Part shown: piece after piece, positions 1 through 8,376 of the stretch | Numbering within the stretch: position 1 is the stretch's first letter | Layout of the letters: the number at the start of each line of letters is the position of its first letter | NCBI GenBank assembly: GCA_019187195.1 | Contig: JABAQT010000020.1 | Location: forward strand, 83,799-123,350 | From: Bryobacteraceae bacterium | GTDB taxonomy: Bacteria > Acidobacteriota > Terriglobia > Bryobacterales > Bryobacteraceae | Direction: 5' to 3' | DNA length: 39,552 nt | Program-made: the position numbers and the translations under genes | Notes under the pieces: generated by a model | Seen by the model: only the letters and a program-made list of their open reading frames with translations | Database searches by the model: none | What the model was told of the DNA's origin: nothing

Positions 1-38
1 TGTGATTTCGCACGGCCCTGTGAACATCGAGGAACATC

Positions 39-1214
39 ATGGCTGCCGCTGACGATCTTGACCGGCTCGTGGCCGACGCTTTTCGTCGGCCATCTTGGCG
101 CGTCCATCACCCCCGGCGAAGCGATGGCCCTCAACCAGACCTCATCGTGGAGGGCGGAGGGCGCAAGTACATCATCGAGATTAAACGATCCTCGGAGGGG
201 CGGAGTGATCGTGTGATTCCGTTGCTATCGCAAGCCATCCTCGAGGCGCAGGCATTTGCCAGGCAATTTCCGGAAACCGTGGTTCCGGTCGCAGTAGTGG
301 GAGCCGAACGATTTCCGCCGGCTGTCGTCGATTCTGTCCAGAGGTATGCGGATCGCGTCGCTCCGCGGATGGTCGTCGGACTTGTGGATGCGGCGGGCTT
401 GCGGGCATTTTGGGGCCACGGATTGGAGATCCTCAACGCGCGCCCTTCTTCTAAGGAGAATCGCGCGCGCCGGCAGATCGCCGGACAGCCGTTGCCACAG
501 TTGTTCTCCGACCTCAACCAGTGGATGCTGAAGATCCTGCTGGCGCAGTCGATTCCGGAGGATCTTCTATCGGCGCCACGATCCCGCTACAGAAACCCAA
601 CGGAGTTGGCGAGAGCAGCTGGGGTGTCTGTGATGAGCGCCGTTCGGCTGGTGCGCCGATTGGAAAACGAAGGATTCGTTGATCCGGATCAGGAAGTCCT
701 GGCACTGGCACGGATTCCCGAACTGTTGGGCCGCTGGTCTGCTCGGCGGGAGTCCGCGCGTGAGTTTCCCGTCCGCTGGTTGGTCAAGCGAGATCGATCT
801 GCATTCGCCGGGTTGCTCAAGTCCTACTCCGCCTGTATCCCTTCCGCTGGTCACCCGCAAGCCGGGCGCAGGCGCCAGCCCAGAGCGTGTCTTGGACTCT
901 TCGCCGCGGCCGATGCACTGGGATTCGGGTTCGTCCATGGCGTGCCGCCTTACATCTATATGGAGCGGTTCGAGCCGCTGGTACTCAAAAAATGGGGCCT
1001 TTCGATCGAGGGCGCCGGGCACGGCCCGGACGCCTTCATCCGCATCGCCGCAAACCCGGAAGCAGTGTTTCGCGCCGCCGTTGTGAAGGACGGAGTGCCG
1101 TGTGCCGACATCCTGCAGGTGTGGCTCGATGTTTCGGAGCATCCTGCTCGTGGCAGGGCGCAAGCAGATGAAATAGCACGCCGGGCACTTGGTCCGCTTC
1201 TGAGGAATAAGTGA
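39..1214 (+). CDS. AbiEi-like antitoxin/regulator with N-terminal PD-(D/E)xK-like domain
   Basis: 391 residues. The N-terminal part (about 1-135) contains PDLIVEGG followed by YIIEIKR: an Asp at residue 34 and an E47-x-K49 pair, spaced as in PD-(D/E)xK nuclease folds. Residues about 160-225 form a winged helix-turn-helix (TELARAAGVSVMSAVRLVRRL). The C-terminus ends with GVPCADILQVWLDVSEHPARGR, the kind of ending seen in type IV (AbiEi) antitoxins. A GAGGA element lies 5 nt before the ATG. The TGA stop shares its last base with the ATG of the downstream nucleotidyltransferase, as in translationally coupled toxin-antitoxin pairs. Likely role: DNA-binding antitoxin/repressor of the pair; whether the N-terminal domain still cuts DNA is unknown. 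The gene is intact although its partner is broken. The AbiEi assignment is from motif memory and is moderately sure. Confidence 0.6.
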   Translation: MAAADDLDRLVADAFRRPSWRVHHPRRSDGPQPDLIVEGGGRKYIIEIKRSSEGRSDRVIPLLSQAILEAQAFARQFPETVVPVAVVGAERFPPAVVDSVQRYADRVAPRMVVGLVDAAGLRAFWGHGLEILNARPSSKENRARRQIAGQPLPQLFSDLNQWMLKILLAQSIPEDLLSAPRSRYRNPTELARAAGVSVMSAVRLVRRLENEGFVDPDQEVLALARIPELLGRWSARRESAREFPVRWLVKRDRSAFAGLLKSYSACIPSAGHPQAGRRRQPRACLGLFAAADALGFGFVHGVPPYIYMERFEPLVLKKWGLSIEGAGHGPDAFIRIAANPEAVFRAAVVKDGVPCADILQVWLDVSEHPARGRAQADEIARRALGPLLRNK

Positions 1215-2042
1215 TGGCTCTGGCAACGGATATCGCGGGATTCTCCCGTCTGATTACTGCGCTCGATCCCTGGCTCGAGCGCATGGTCATCGTTGGGGGG
1301 CTGGGCCCACCGGTTGTACCACCTGCATCCCGCCGCGCAGAAGCTCGACTTCGCGCCACTGATGACCCTTGACGCCGACGTTGCTCTTCCGCGGACTTTG
1401 CCTTCGCAAACGCCGGCCATTCGAGACGCTCTTGTCGCGTATGGTTTTATGTAAGAGTTCCGCGGCGACGACACGCCGCCGGCGACGCTCTATCATCTGG
1501 GAGAAAGCGGTAGCGGGTTCTACGCAGAGTTCCTTACGCCTCTCAGCGGCGGCGAGTACACAAGATCCGGAAAGCGGAAGGCGACTGCGCAGATCGCTGG
1601 CGTCAATTCGCAGCGGTTACGGTTCATCGAATTGCTCCTGAACCATCCCTGGACGGTTGAACTGGGCGAAGATAATTTCGGATTGCACGCGCCTAAGGCG
1701 GTCCGCGTCGCGAACCCGATGGCCTTCCTCGCACAGAAGCTTCTGATCCACGGAAAGCGAAGCGCTGATGACCAGGCGAAGGACATCCTCTATATCCACG
1801 ACACGCTCCAGGTTTTCGGCGCGCGCTTGGACGACCTGCGGATCGAATGGACCGGCCGGGTTCGGCCCGGCCTGCACCGGAGGGCCGTGAAAGAGATCGA
1901 AACTGCGAGCGATTGGCTCTTCGGCGAGATAACCGGCGTCATTCGCAAGGCGGCGGCAGTTGCTGCTGGCCGGAGGCTCAGTCCGGAGGGTGTACGCGAG
2001 AGCTGCCGGTATGGACTTCAGCAGATCACGCTGACCGGCTGA
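1214..2042 (+). pseudogene. Broken GSU2403/AbiEii-like nucleotidyltransferase (toxin partner)
   Basis: Starts at the ATG overlapping the upstream stop. The frame is lost in a G6 run at 1295-1300: reading five Gs restores IVGGWAHRLYHLHPAAQKL, then TLDADVALP, the GG-W and D-x-D elements of a DNA polymerase beta-type nucleotidyltransferase. A second lesion is an in-frame TAA at 1452-1454, after which the frame stays open to the TGA at 2040-2042 (FAEFLTP-like segment, then NPMAFLAQKLLIHGKR and KDILYIHDTL). These downstream features match the GSU2403-type/AbiEii-like families, whose members act as toxins or nucleotide-transferring enzymes beside AbiEi-like regulators. Two independent lesions argue for a real pseudogene rather than one sequencing error. 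The piece from 1632 has an ATG, but it lacks the catalytic part and is unlikely to be functional. Confidence 0.7.
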
Positions 2043-2199
2043 CTCCGGCATGCGTCGTCATAGCTCGATCACAAAATTCATAGCATGACGTGTCAATCGG
2101 GAAAAGCCGCCAAGATGACCTCACTCGGCGAGCTTCATGAAATGATCGGTGCCAAGCCCTGAAAACTTAGGAGGCGCCGTTCTTGCGCCGGTTCCAGCC

Positions 2200-2365
2200 T
2201 TTTTTTTCTGCGTCTGTCCGGGCAGGCGCCGCGGACATGGCGGGACCACAATCACTTCTATGGAATTGCCGCGCGGCTCATCTCATGCGCCAGATTCTGG
2301 TGGACTACTACTCTCGTCACCACGGCGCCCGAAAACTCGACCCGAAGATGTCCGGTGCGGGCGTC
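2200..2365 (+). pseudogene. Remnant of an ECF-type RNA polymerase sigma factor
   Basis: Translating from 2208 gives LRLSGQAPRTWRDHNHFYG then IAARL. After a frame change, MRQILVDYYSRHHGARKLD follows from 2285. Together this is the region-2 core (YLRL..Q....W..R.HF..IAA.LMR.ILVD.AR) of the ECF-like sigma factors common in Acidobacteriota and Planctomycetota. The frame change coincides exactly with a 5-bp tandem duplication, CTCAT at 2277-2281 and again at 2282-2286; removing one copy fuses the two halves. Upstream of about 2200 and downstream of about 2365 no family sequence is recognisable, so both the N-terminus and the region-4 domain are gone. The rest of the 2043-2465 interval holds no gene I can support. 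Confidence 0.6.
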
Positions 2366-2465
2366 CTGGCGATTGCCAATCGGCCGATGAGACACGGCAC
2401 GGTCATCCAAGCATCCAGCATTTGTCTTGCCTGACATGATCTGACCCTGTGCATGCGGTATAGGG

Positions 2466-3806
2466 CTATTCCCGCTCCCTGCCCGCCCGCCGCTCCCGCT
2501 TCCACTTCCTGATCTCCGCCAGCCTTTCCCCAATCCGCGCCTCGACGCCGCGGTTCGAGGGATGGTAAAACTCCGTCCCCGCCAGCGACGGCGGCATGCA
2601 CTCCATCTCCGTCAAGCCGCCCTCGAACTGGTGCGCGTGCTGGTATCCCTCGTGGTAGCCGAGTTCCTTCATCAACGGCGACGGTGCGTTGCGCAACTGC
2701 ATCGGAACCGGCTCGGCAAGAGCGTGTCTCGCCCGTTCGGAAGCCGCCGCCAGCGCCGTATACGCCGCATCGGATTTCGGAGCCACGGCCAGATATATCG
2801 CCAACTGCGCCAGCGCCTGGTCCCCCTCCGGAATCCCCAGAAAATGTACGCACTGCTGCGCCGCGATGGCCTGCTCGAGCGCCCGCGGATCCGCCAGTCC
2901 GATATCCTCGATCGCCATCCGCACCAGGCGGCGCGCAATGTACAACCGGTCCTCGCCCGCCTCGAGCATCCGCGCCAGCCAGTACAGAGCCGCGTCGGGA
3001 TCGCTCGATCTCACCGACTTGTGCAGAGCCGAAATCAGGTTGAAATGCTCCTCGCCCGACTTATCGTAGAGCAGCATCTTCCGTTGAATCACATCCTCGA
3101 GCAGTTGGGCGGGAGCCGTGCCGTCCTCCCCCGCCGCCGCGGCCAGCAATTCGAGCACCGTGTAGCCCGCCCGCGCGTCGCCGTTCGCGTATACCGCGAT
3201 CTGCCTGATCTGTTCGTCCGTGATCCGCAGGTGCCGCGCTCCCAGGCCTCGCTCCTTGTCCTCGAGAGCGCGCCGCAGCAACATCGCGATCTCATCCGGG
3301 TTCAATGCCCGCAGCGTGTAGACCTTTGACCGTGAAAGCAGCGCCGAAATCACCTCGAACGAGGGGTTCTCCGTCGTGGCGCCGATGAGGATCACGTCTC
3401 CCTGCTCGACATACGGCAGGAACGCATCCTGCTGCGCCTTGTTGAAGCGGTGAATCTCATCCACAAACAGAACAGTCCGCCGGCCGAGTCTGCGGTTGTG
3501 CTCGGCCTCCGCCATGACAGCCCTCACCTCCTTGATGCCGCTGGTGACCGCGCTGAAAGGGACAAAGTCGCAGCGCGTCAGCCGCGCGATCAACCGCGCC
3601 AGCGAAGTCTTGCCCACCCCCGGAGGCCCCCACAGAATCATGGAAGTGAGCTGATCCCGCTCGATCTGCGCGCGCAGCGGCTTTCCCGGCCCGAGAATGT
3701 GCTCCTGGCCGGCGTACTCCTCCAGGCTCTGCGGGCGCATGCGCTCGGCCAGCGGACGCGGCGCATCCGCCGGGGAGGCGAGCGGAGATGGTTCAAATAG
3801 GCTCAC
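2466..3806 (-). CDS. rarA: Replication-associated recombination protein A (AAA+ ATPase)
   Basis: 446 residues, the normal length for RarA/MgsA (eukaryotic WRNIP1 homologue). This clamp-loader-like AAA+ ATPase acts at stalled replication forks. Walker A GPPGVGKT is at 60-67 and Walker B with the RarA signature ([20 protein letters not shown]) at about 112-131. Sensor 1 [10 protein letters not shown] follows, and the C-terminal tetramerisation domain includes [15 protein letters not shown] and the closing [13 protein letters not shown]. The start is GTG, 2 nt after the TAG of the upstream methyltransferase gene (TAGACGTG), so the two are co-transcribed and probably translationally coupled. No inframe ATG lies close by, and a later start would cut into the conserved N-terminus. 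Confidence 0.95.
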   Translation of the reverse strand: MSLFEPSPLASPADAPRPLAERMRPQSLEEYAGQEHILGPGKPLRAQIERDQLTSMILWGPPGVGKTSLARLIARLTRCDFVPFSAVTSGIKEVRAVMAEAEHNRRLGRRTVLFVDEIHRFNKAQQDAFLPYVEQGDVILIGATTENPSFEVISALLSRSKVYTLRALNPDEIAMLLRRALEDKERGLGARHLRITDEQIRQIAVYANGDARAGYTVLELLAAAAGEDGTAPAQLLEDVIQRKMLLYDKSGEEHFNLISALHKSVRSSDPDAALYWLARMLEAGEDRLYIARRLVRMAIEDIGLADPRALEQAIAAQQCVHFLGIPEGDQALAQLAIYLAVAPKSDAAYTALAAASERARHALAEPVPMQLRNAPSPLMKELGYHEGYQHAHQFEGGLTEMECMPPSLAGTEFYHPSNRGVEARIGERLAEIRKWKRERRAGRERE

Positions 3807-3808
3807 GT

Positions 3809-4594
3809 CTATACCGCCACGCGCCGCTGGCGGCCGGCCTCGTACAGGATCACGGTCGCCGCCATGGCCGCATTGAGCGAGTCGACACCCAAAGTGGGGA
3901 TCGATACCTCCCGCGCCGCCGATCGCAACTCCTCACTCACCCCCCGGCCTTCACTACCCACGATCAGCGCGCACCGCCGGGTGAAATCCACATCCCCCAC
4001 TTGAATCGGGGCGCCCGGCACGGCCGCATACACGTCGAGGCGCCGCTGCGCCATCGCGGCGCGCGCGAGACCGCCCTCCATCCCGTGCACGACCGGCAGA
4101 CGAAACAGCGAACCCGCTGAAGCGCGCAATGCTTTCGCGTTGTAGGGACTCACCGTCCCCTTCAGAAACAACACCCCGGTCGCGCCGAAAGCCTCTCCCG
4201 CGCGCACAATTGTACCCGCATTCCCCGGATCCTGCACGCCGTCCAGTACCAGCAGCAACGTGCGCCCACGGAACAACTCCTCCATCGTCCACCGCGGCGG
4301 TTTCACCAGCGCCAGCACCCCCTGGCTCGACTCCGTGCTCGAAAGCTGCCGGAAAAGAGCATCCGGAACCACGGAAAACTGCACATCCTTCAGATTCCGG
4401 ACATGCCTCGCGACAGTATCGCGCGCGGTTTCGGCCGAGAGAACCACGGGCACATGGCAATCGCTGCGCAGCGCTTCCTCGAGCAGATGGAAGCTCTCCG
4501 CGACCGCGCACCCGTCTTCGGTGAGCGCCCCGCGCAGCAGGGCGCGCCGAATCTCCTTGAGCAGCGGGTTGCGCGGACTGGCTATGGAATGCAT
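3809..4594 (-). CDS. SpoU/TrmH-family rRNA (ribose-2'-O) methyltransferase
   Basis: About 261 residues. N-terminal substrate-binding part beginning SIASPRNPLLKEIRRALL, then the SPOUT knot with its three motifs: motif 1 DPGNAGTIVRAGEAFGATGV, motif 2 ALIVGSEGRGVSEEL, and motif 3 SLNAAMAATVILYEA. These are the SAM-binding and catalytic features of TrmH/RlmB/TsnR enzymes, which 2'-O-methylate a ribose in 23S rRNA or tRNA; the exact target cannot be told. The ATG at 4594 was preferred because the family begins with an SxxNP motif a few residues in. A TTG at 4621 adds nine residues and follows GAGGA too closely to be convincing. A TAGAAT hexamer on the minus strand (4637 to 4632) is a plausible -10. 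First gene of a two-gene operon with rarA. Confidence 0.88.
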   Translation of the reverse strand: MHSIASPRNPLLKEIRRALLRGALTEDGCAVAESFHLLEEALRSDCHVPVVLSAETARDTVARHVRNLKDVQFSVVPDALFRQLSSTESSQGVLALVKPPRWTMEELFRGRTLLLVLDGVQDPGNAGTIVRAGEAFGATGVLFLKGTVSPYNAKALRASAGSLFRLPVVHGMEGGLARAAMAQRRLDVYAAVPGAPIQVGDVDFTRRCALIVGSEGRGVSEELRSAAREVSIPTLGVDSLNAAMAATVILYEAGRQRRVAV

Positions 4595-4776
4595 ATCGTT
4601 CAGGTTGGGCAAGTGAGCCAATCCTCAACCCATTCTAGTGCCCCTCCGGCTTCTTGCGGGAATTTTTGGTGCCTTTCATCCCCGAAAACCGCGTTAGATG
4701 ATGTATGGCAGAGCAGGCCTCCATTGTAAGCCGCGAGACGAATTGCACCCCTGCCCTGTCATCCGGGAAAGATCCC

Positions 4777-6297
4777 ATGGATTCAATCGGCCGTTACCGC
4801 GTGATCCGGGAGTTGGGCCGGGGGGCCATGGGCGTCGTGTATCTCGCGGAAGACCCGGCGATTGGCCGCCTGGCCGCCATCAAGACCATCAACCTCGACA
4901 ACCTGAGCGAGCCGCATGAAGTGCAGGCGTTGCAGAGCCGCCTGTTCCGGGAAGCACGCTCCGCCGGCATCCTCTCCCACCCCGGAATCGTCACCATCTA
5001 CGACATCCAGTATTCGGGGCACACAGCCAGCATCGTGATGGAGTTCGTCGAGGGCGTCACCCTCTTCGACAGAATGAACCAGGGCGCTCTCCAACCGGAC
5101 GAGGTCTTGAGCATGCTCGAACAGACCGCTGCCGCCATGGACTACGCCCATTCGAAGGGTGTGCTGCACCGCGACATCAAACCGGCAAACCTCATGGTCA
5201 CGCCGTCCGGCAAGGTGAAGATCGCCGATTTCGGCGTCGCGCGCCTCGATTCTCAAAAGACGGCCACGTCCGGAATGGTGCTCGGAACCCCGTCCTACAT
5301 GGCGCCCGAGCAGATCTCGAACAAGTCCCTCAGCCCGGCCGCCGATCAGTTTTCGCTCGCTGTCGTCGCCTTCGAGATGTTGACCGGCCGGAAACCCTTC
5401 CATGCGGATTCCATCTCCGCCCTGCTGTACAACATCGTTTTTCAGCCCCCCATCCCGGTGAGGGAGTTGAACCCGTCCTTATCTCCGGCGGTCGAAATCG
5501 CGCTTCGGAAAGCGCTCGCCAAGGCGCCGGCCGATCGCTACGCAAGCTGCACGGAATTTGTTGATGCTTTGAAGACTGCTTGCCGGACCCGCAAGACCTG
5601 GCGTCCCGCTTCGCCCGCGCCCAAACCGGAGCCGCCGCGGCCCGCCGCTGCTCCCGTGGCGGAACTGCTACCCCCTTCGAAGCCGCGGGGAGTGAAGGCG
5701 CTGGCGGGGTTCACGGCGGGAGTTCTGGCTGTTGCCGGCATCTTCTTCGTCTGGTCTTCGAAGCGGAAACCGGACACGCCCACACCGCGTCCGGCGCCTG
5801 TTCTGAATACACCGGCCCCGAAATCACCCGCCGCCATCCCTCTCCGCAAGCCGGACCCGGTCCCGCCGCGAACCCAGTCCCCGCCTGCGGAACCTCAGCC
5901 GGAAGTGGTCCCCGTCGAGATCCGTACGCAACCTCCCGGCGCGAAGGCGTCGGCAAGAAGCCAGAGTTGCATAACGCCCTGTTCCCTCGACCTGCCCAAG
6001 GGTGAATACTATTTGTCGGCGTCGCTTGAAGGCTACATGGATACACACCGTCTGATCCGCGTGCCGGACCAGATTGACGTTTCCATCCAGCTCGACCGCC
6101 CCATGGGAACCGTGGCCGTGCACGGGCACACCGGATCCACCATCTACCTTGACGGAAAACCCTGGAAAGAAAAAGCCCCGGCGCGTCTGAGCCTGCCTGC
6201 CGGAACCTACACGATTTTCCTCGAATCGCCCGATGGGCTGAGAACACCGGCCCAACCCCTGGAGATTACCTTGAATAAGATCATCGATATCCGCTGA
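4777..6297 (+). CDS. Membrane-anchored Ser/Thr protein kinase (PknB type) with PEGA-like C-terminus
   Basis: 506 residues from the ATG at 4777, which follows GGGAAAG and directly precedes the family start (MDSIGRYRVIRELGRGAMG). An upstream ATG at 4705 would add 24 residues. Kinase domain: Gly loop GRGAMG, catalytic Lys in AAIKTI (about 36), HRDIKPAN (about 131), DFG (about 151), activation segment with a TSGMVLGTPSY stretch and APE (about 176), so it should be active. A Pro/Ala-rich juxtamembrane linker leads to one membrane helix (about 306-326). After it comes a Pro-rich stalk and a PEGA-like module (VEIRTQPPGAKA ... PCSLDLPKGEYYLSASLEGY), followed by a second similar beta unit. Expected topology: kinase in the cytoplasm, PEGA part in the periplasm, possibly binding cell wall. 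Divergent from the methyltransferase/rarA pair. Confidence 0.92.
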   Translation: MDSIGRYRVIRELGRGAMGVVYLAEDPAIGRLAAIKTINLDNLSEPHEVQALQSRLFREARSAGILSHPGIVTIYDIQYSGHTASIVMEFVEGVTLFDRMNQGALQPDEVLSMLEQTAAAMDYAHSKGVLHRDIKPANLMVTPSGKVKIADFGVARLDSQKTATSGMVLGTPSYMAPEQISNKSLSPAADQFSLAVVAFEMLTGRKPFHADSISALLYNIVFQPPIPVRELNPSLSPAVEIALRKALAKAPADRYASCTEFVDALKTACRTRKTWRPASPAPKPEPPRPAAAPVAELLPPSKPRGVKALAGFTAGVLAVAGIFFVWSSKRKPDTPTPRPAPVLNTPAPKSPAAIPLRKPDPVPPRTQSPPAEPQPEVVPVEIRTQPPGAKASARSQSCITPCSLDLPKGEYYLSASLEGYMDTHRLIRVPDQIDVSIQLDRPMGTVAVHGHTGSTIYLDGKPWKEKAPARLSLPAGTYTIFLESPDGLRTPAQPLEITLNKIIDIR

Positions 6298-6302
6298 CGC
6301 CC

Positions 6303-7367
6303 CTACAGGGTCCGTGTAACCTTGCTCAGCGTCCGCGGTTGGTCGGGATCCAATCCCTTCTCCACCGCCAGGCTCGCGGCGAACAACTGCGCGGGAATGA
6401 TGTACGGAATCGGCGTGAAAACCTCCTCGGGAAGCGGACCCGCGCGCCGCAACCTGGCCGGAATCGTAATGACGCGCCGCCTGTCGAGCCCGGCTGCCTC
6501 CCGGCAGGAAGCGTCGGTGATGAGCAGCGTTTCCGCCTTCAGGCTCGTCAGCTTGTCATGCATCTCCTTCATCGAGGTCCAGGTGACTCCACCCGGCGCG
6601 AAAAGAAACACCGGGAACGAACGCTCGACCATCGCAATCGGACCGTGCAGGAAATCAGCCGAAGAGAACCGCTCGGCCACTACATAGCACGTCTCCATCA
6701 TCTTCAACGCGAACTCGAAAGCGTTCGCATAGTTCAACCCCCTGCCTACAACCACCGAGTGGGTCATGAAACGGTACCGCTCGGCGCGGTCCGATATCTC
6801 CTTCTCCAGTTCGAGCGCCGCCGCCGCCCAATCCGGAAGCCGCCGCAGGTCATCCAGTTTCAGCCGCGCCCCCAGCGCGTAGGCAAGCAGATAGAGCATC
6901 AGCAACTGCCCCGTGTACGTCTTGGTGGCGGCAACGCTCTTCTCCTTTCCGGCGCGGACCAGGAAGGTATACTCGGCCATCCTGGCGAGCGTGCTTTCCG
7001 GCTCGTTGGTGATGCCGATGGTAAGCGCTCCGCCCTCCTTCGCGCGCTCGAGGACGAGATTCGTATCCGTCGACTCTCCCGATTGCGAGATCGCCACGAC
7101 AAGAGCCCCATCGAAGCGCAGCGTGGCCCCGTACAGCGTGAATATCGAGGGAGCCGCAAGAGTCACCGGAATGCCCGTCGCAATCTCGAGCAGGTAGCGG
7201 CCGAACAGCGCGGCATTGTCCGACGTGCCGCGGGCCGCCAGAACGATCATCCGCGGAGGATTCGCCGCCAGGCGCTTGCGAAGCTTCTCGACGTTCCGCA
7301 ACTCCAGCCGCAGCGTGCGCTCGAGCGCCCCCGGCTGCTGCCGGATTTCATCACGCATCTTCGACAT
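6303..7367 (-). CDS. SIS-domain sugar-phosphate isomerase/deaminase (NagB-II/GlmS-isomerase-like)
   Basis: 354 residues from the ATG at 7367, preceded by AAAGG; a longer reading to 7421 lacks family support. It begins MRDEIRQQPGALERTL, as in NagB-II-type glucosamine-6-phosphate deaminases and the GlmS isomerase half, with no glutaminase domain. Two SIS domains are visible: first LAARGTSDNAALFGRY and the phosphate-binding SQSGESTDTN, plus KSVAATKTYTGQL. The second has VVVGRGLNYANAFEFALKMMET and the FLHGPIAMVE loop. The C-terminus (DPDQPRTLSKVTRTL) is the conserved tail of the group. Probable reaction: interconversion of an amino-sugar phosphate and fructose 6-phosphate, in the cytoplasm. Convergent with the kinase gene, with stops about 5 bp apart. 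Substrate is not decided by the sequence. Confidence 0.85.
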   Translation of the reverse strand: MSKMRDEIRQQPGALERTLRLELRNVEKLRKRLAANPPRMIVLAARGTSDNAALFGRYLLEIATGIPVTLAAPSIFTLYGATLRFDGALVVAISQSGESTDTNLVLERAKEGGALTIGITNEPESTLARMAEYTFLVRAGKEKSVAATKTYTGQLLMLYLLAYALGARLKLDDLRRLPDWAAAALELEKEISDRAERYRFMTHSVVVGRGLNYANAFEFALKMMETCYVVAERFSSADFLHGPIAMVERSFPVFLFAPGGVTWTSMKEMHDKLTSLKAETLLITDASCREAAGLDRRRVITIPARLRRAGPLPEEVFTPIPYIIPAQLFAASLAVEKGLDPDQPRTLSKVTRTL

Positions 7368-7630
7368 AAGCCTTTGAGGATAGCACCAGCCTGACTCCCG
7401 CTGAAGCCGAACGGCACGCATCGTAGGCGAAAAGCCGGTGGCGCGGCTGTCCGGTAATCTCGCGCGGGATGCGCCTTCGCCACCGTGGGACCGGCAGCGA
7501 CGGGAGCCAACCCGCCGTTGACGCGCGCGGAAAGACTTGTCCGCCGCTCGGTGGGAATCGATCGCACACGCTCATGCAATCGGAGGACCAGTTGGGCCGG
7601 ACGCCACTATCCGCTCCCTCTTTCGCTTCG
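7368..7630. other. Intergenic stretch with an 8-bp inverted repeat, no gene seen
   Basis: Between the start of the SIS gene and the stop of the cyclophilin gene, both on the minus strand. It contains the inverted repeat CGGTGGCG (7436-7443) / CGCCACCG (7478-7485) with a 34-nt spacer. On the minus strand TGCTATCCT (an extended -10-like element) lies 9 nt before the SIS ATG and is a plausible promoter. Open frames here have no recognisable protein features. Confidence 0.35.
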
Positions 7631-8356
7631 TTAACGCTTCGCGGGCGCGGCCCTCCGCGCCGGTACCGCCTTCTTCGTCACCGGAGCCACCCTCTTCTTC
7701 GGAGCCGCCCTCACCACCGGAGCCGCTTCGGGTGCGTTCGGTGGAACCGGACCCACCCGCTGGAACGTCACCGAGAGGATCTTCACATCCTCCAGCGGCT
7801 TATCCCGTTCATTGCGCGGAACCCGCGCAATCGCGTTCACTACCTCCTGGCCCTCGATCACCTGGCCGAAAATCGTATGTCGCTGATTGAGGTGCGGCGT
7901 GGGCGCCTCCGTGATGAAGAACTGCGATCCGTTCGTATCCGGCCGCCCGACGTTCGCCATCCCCAGCCGTCCCGGCCGGTCGTAGTTATACTCCGGGTTG
8001 AACTCGTCGGGAATGGTAAACCCCGGGTTGCCCGAACCGGTGCCCGTGGGATCCCCCGCCTGGATCATGAAGCCCGGAATGACACGATGAAAGATGACCC
8101 CCGGCATCAGCGGACGGCTCACCATCCTGTTCTCCGCCGCGTCGAACCACTGTTTCCGCCCCAGGCTCAGGTCGGCAAAATTCTTCACGCTGATGGGAGC
8201 CGCCTTCTCGTAAAGCTCGAACCGGATCACTCCCATGGTCGTCGTCATGGTCGCGTACAAACCCGGTTCCGGAGCGGAGGCCGCGGGTTTCGGCGCGGCG
8301 GAGGGCGTCTGCGCCCACGCAAGCCCCGCGAACAGAAAAGCAAGGAACGCGCGCAT
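7631..8356 (-). CDS. Secreted cyclophilin-type peptidyl-prolyl cis-trans isomerase with basic Ala/Pro tail
   Basis: 241 residues. Signal peptide MRAFLAFLFAGLAWA with cleavage before QTPSA, so periplasmic or outer-membrane-exposed. Cyclophilin core about 38-200: MGVIRFELYEKAAPISVKNF, PGVIFHRVIPGFMIQAGDPTG (catalytic Arg in FHRV), GRLGMANVGRPDTNGSQFFI (the active-site GSQFFI motif) and LNQRHTIFGQVIEGQEVV. All core catalytic elements are present. The last 35 or so residues are an Ala/Pro/Lys/Arg-rich low-complexity tail (APKKRVAPVTKKAVPARRAA), unusual for a cyclophilin and probably disordered; it could bind an anionic surface. The start lies only 20 bp from the divergent 5'-nucleotidase start, with a TATAAT on this strand 7 nt upstream of the ATG. 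Confidence 0.92.
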   Translation of the reverse strand: MRAFLAFLFAGLAWAQTPSAAPKPAASAPEPGLYATMTTTMGVIRFELYEKAAPISVKNFADLSLGRKQWFDAAENRMVSRPLMPGVIFHRVIPGFMIQAGDPTGTGSGNPGFTIPDEFNPEYNYDRPGRLGMANVGRPDTNGSQFFITEAPTPHLNQRHTIFGQVIEGQEVVNAIARVPRNERDKPLEDVKILSVTFQRVGPVPPNAPEAAPVVRAAPKKRVAPVTKKAVPARRAAPAKR

Positions 8357-8363
8357 CAGCCAA

Positions 8364-8371
8364 ATTATACT
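8364..8371. promoter_or_regulatory. Overlapping back-to-back -10 elements (probable bidirectional leaderless promoter)
   Basis: Minus strand reads TATAAT (8369 to 8364), 7 nt before the cyclophilin ATG at 8356. Plus strand reads TATACT (8366-8371), 5 nt before the nucleotidase GTG at 8377. With normal -10 to start-site spacing, both transcripts would begin at or within one or two bases of their start codons. No good -35 was seen on either side. Confidence 0.45.
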
Positions 8372-8376
8372 GAAAA

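Noticed and set aside
1295..1300. Programmed frameshift at the G6 run to express the nucleotidyltransferase
   Set aside because: A second, independent in-frame TAA at 1452 would still stop translation, so decay is simpler.
7436..7485. 8-bp inverted repeat as terminator or operator
   Set aside because: The 34-nt spacer and lack of a T-run argue against a terminator, and such repeats are common at this GC content.
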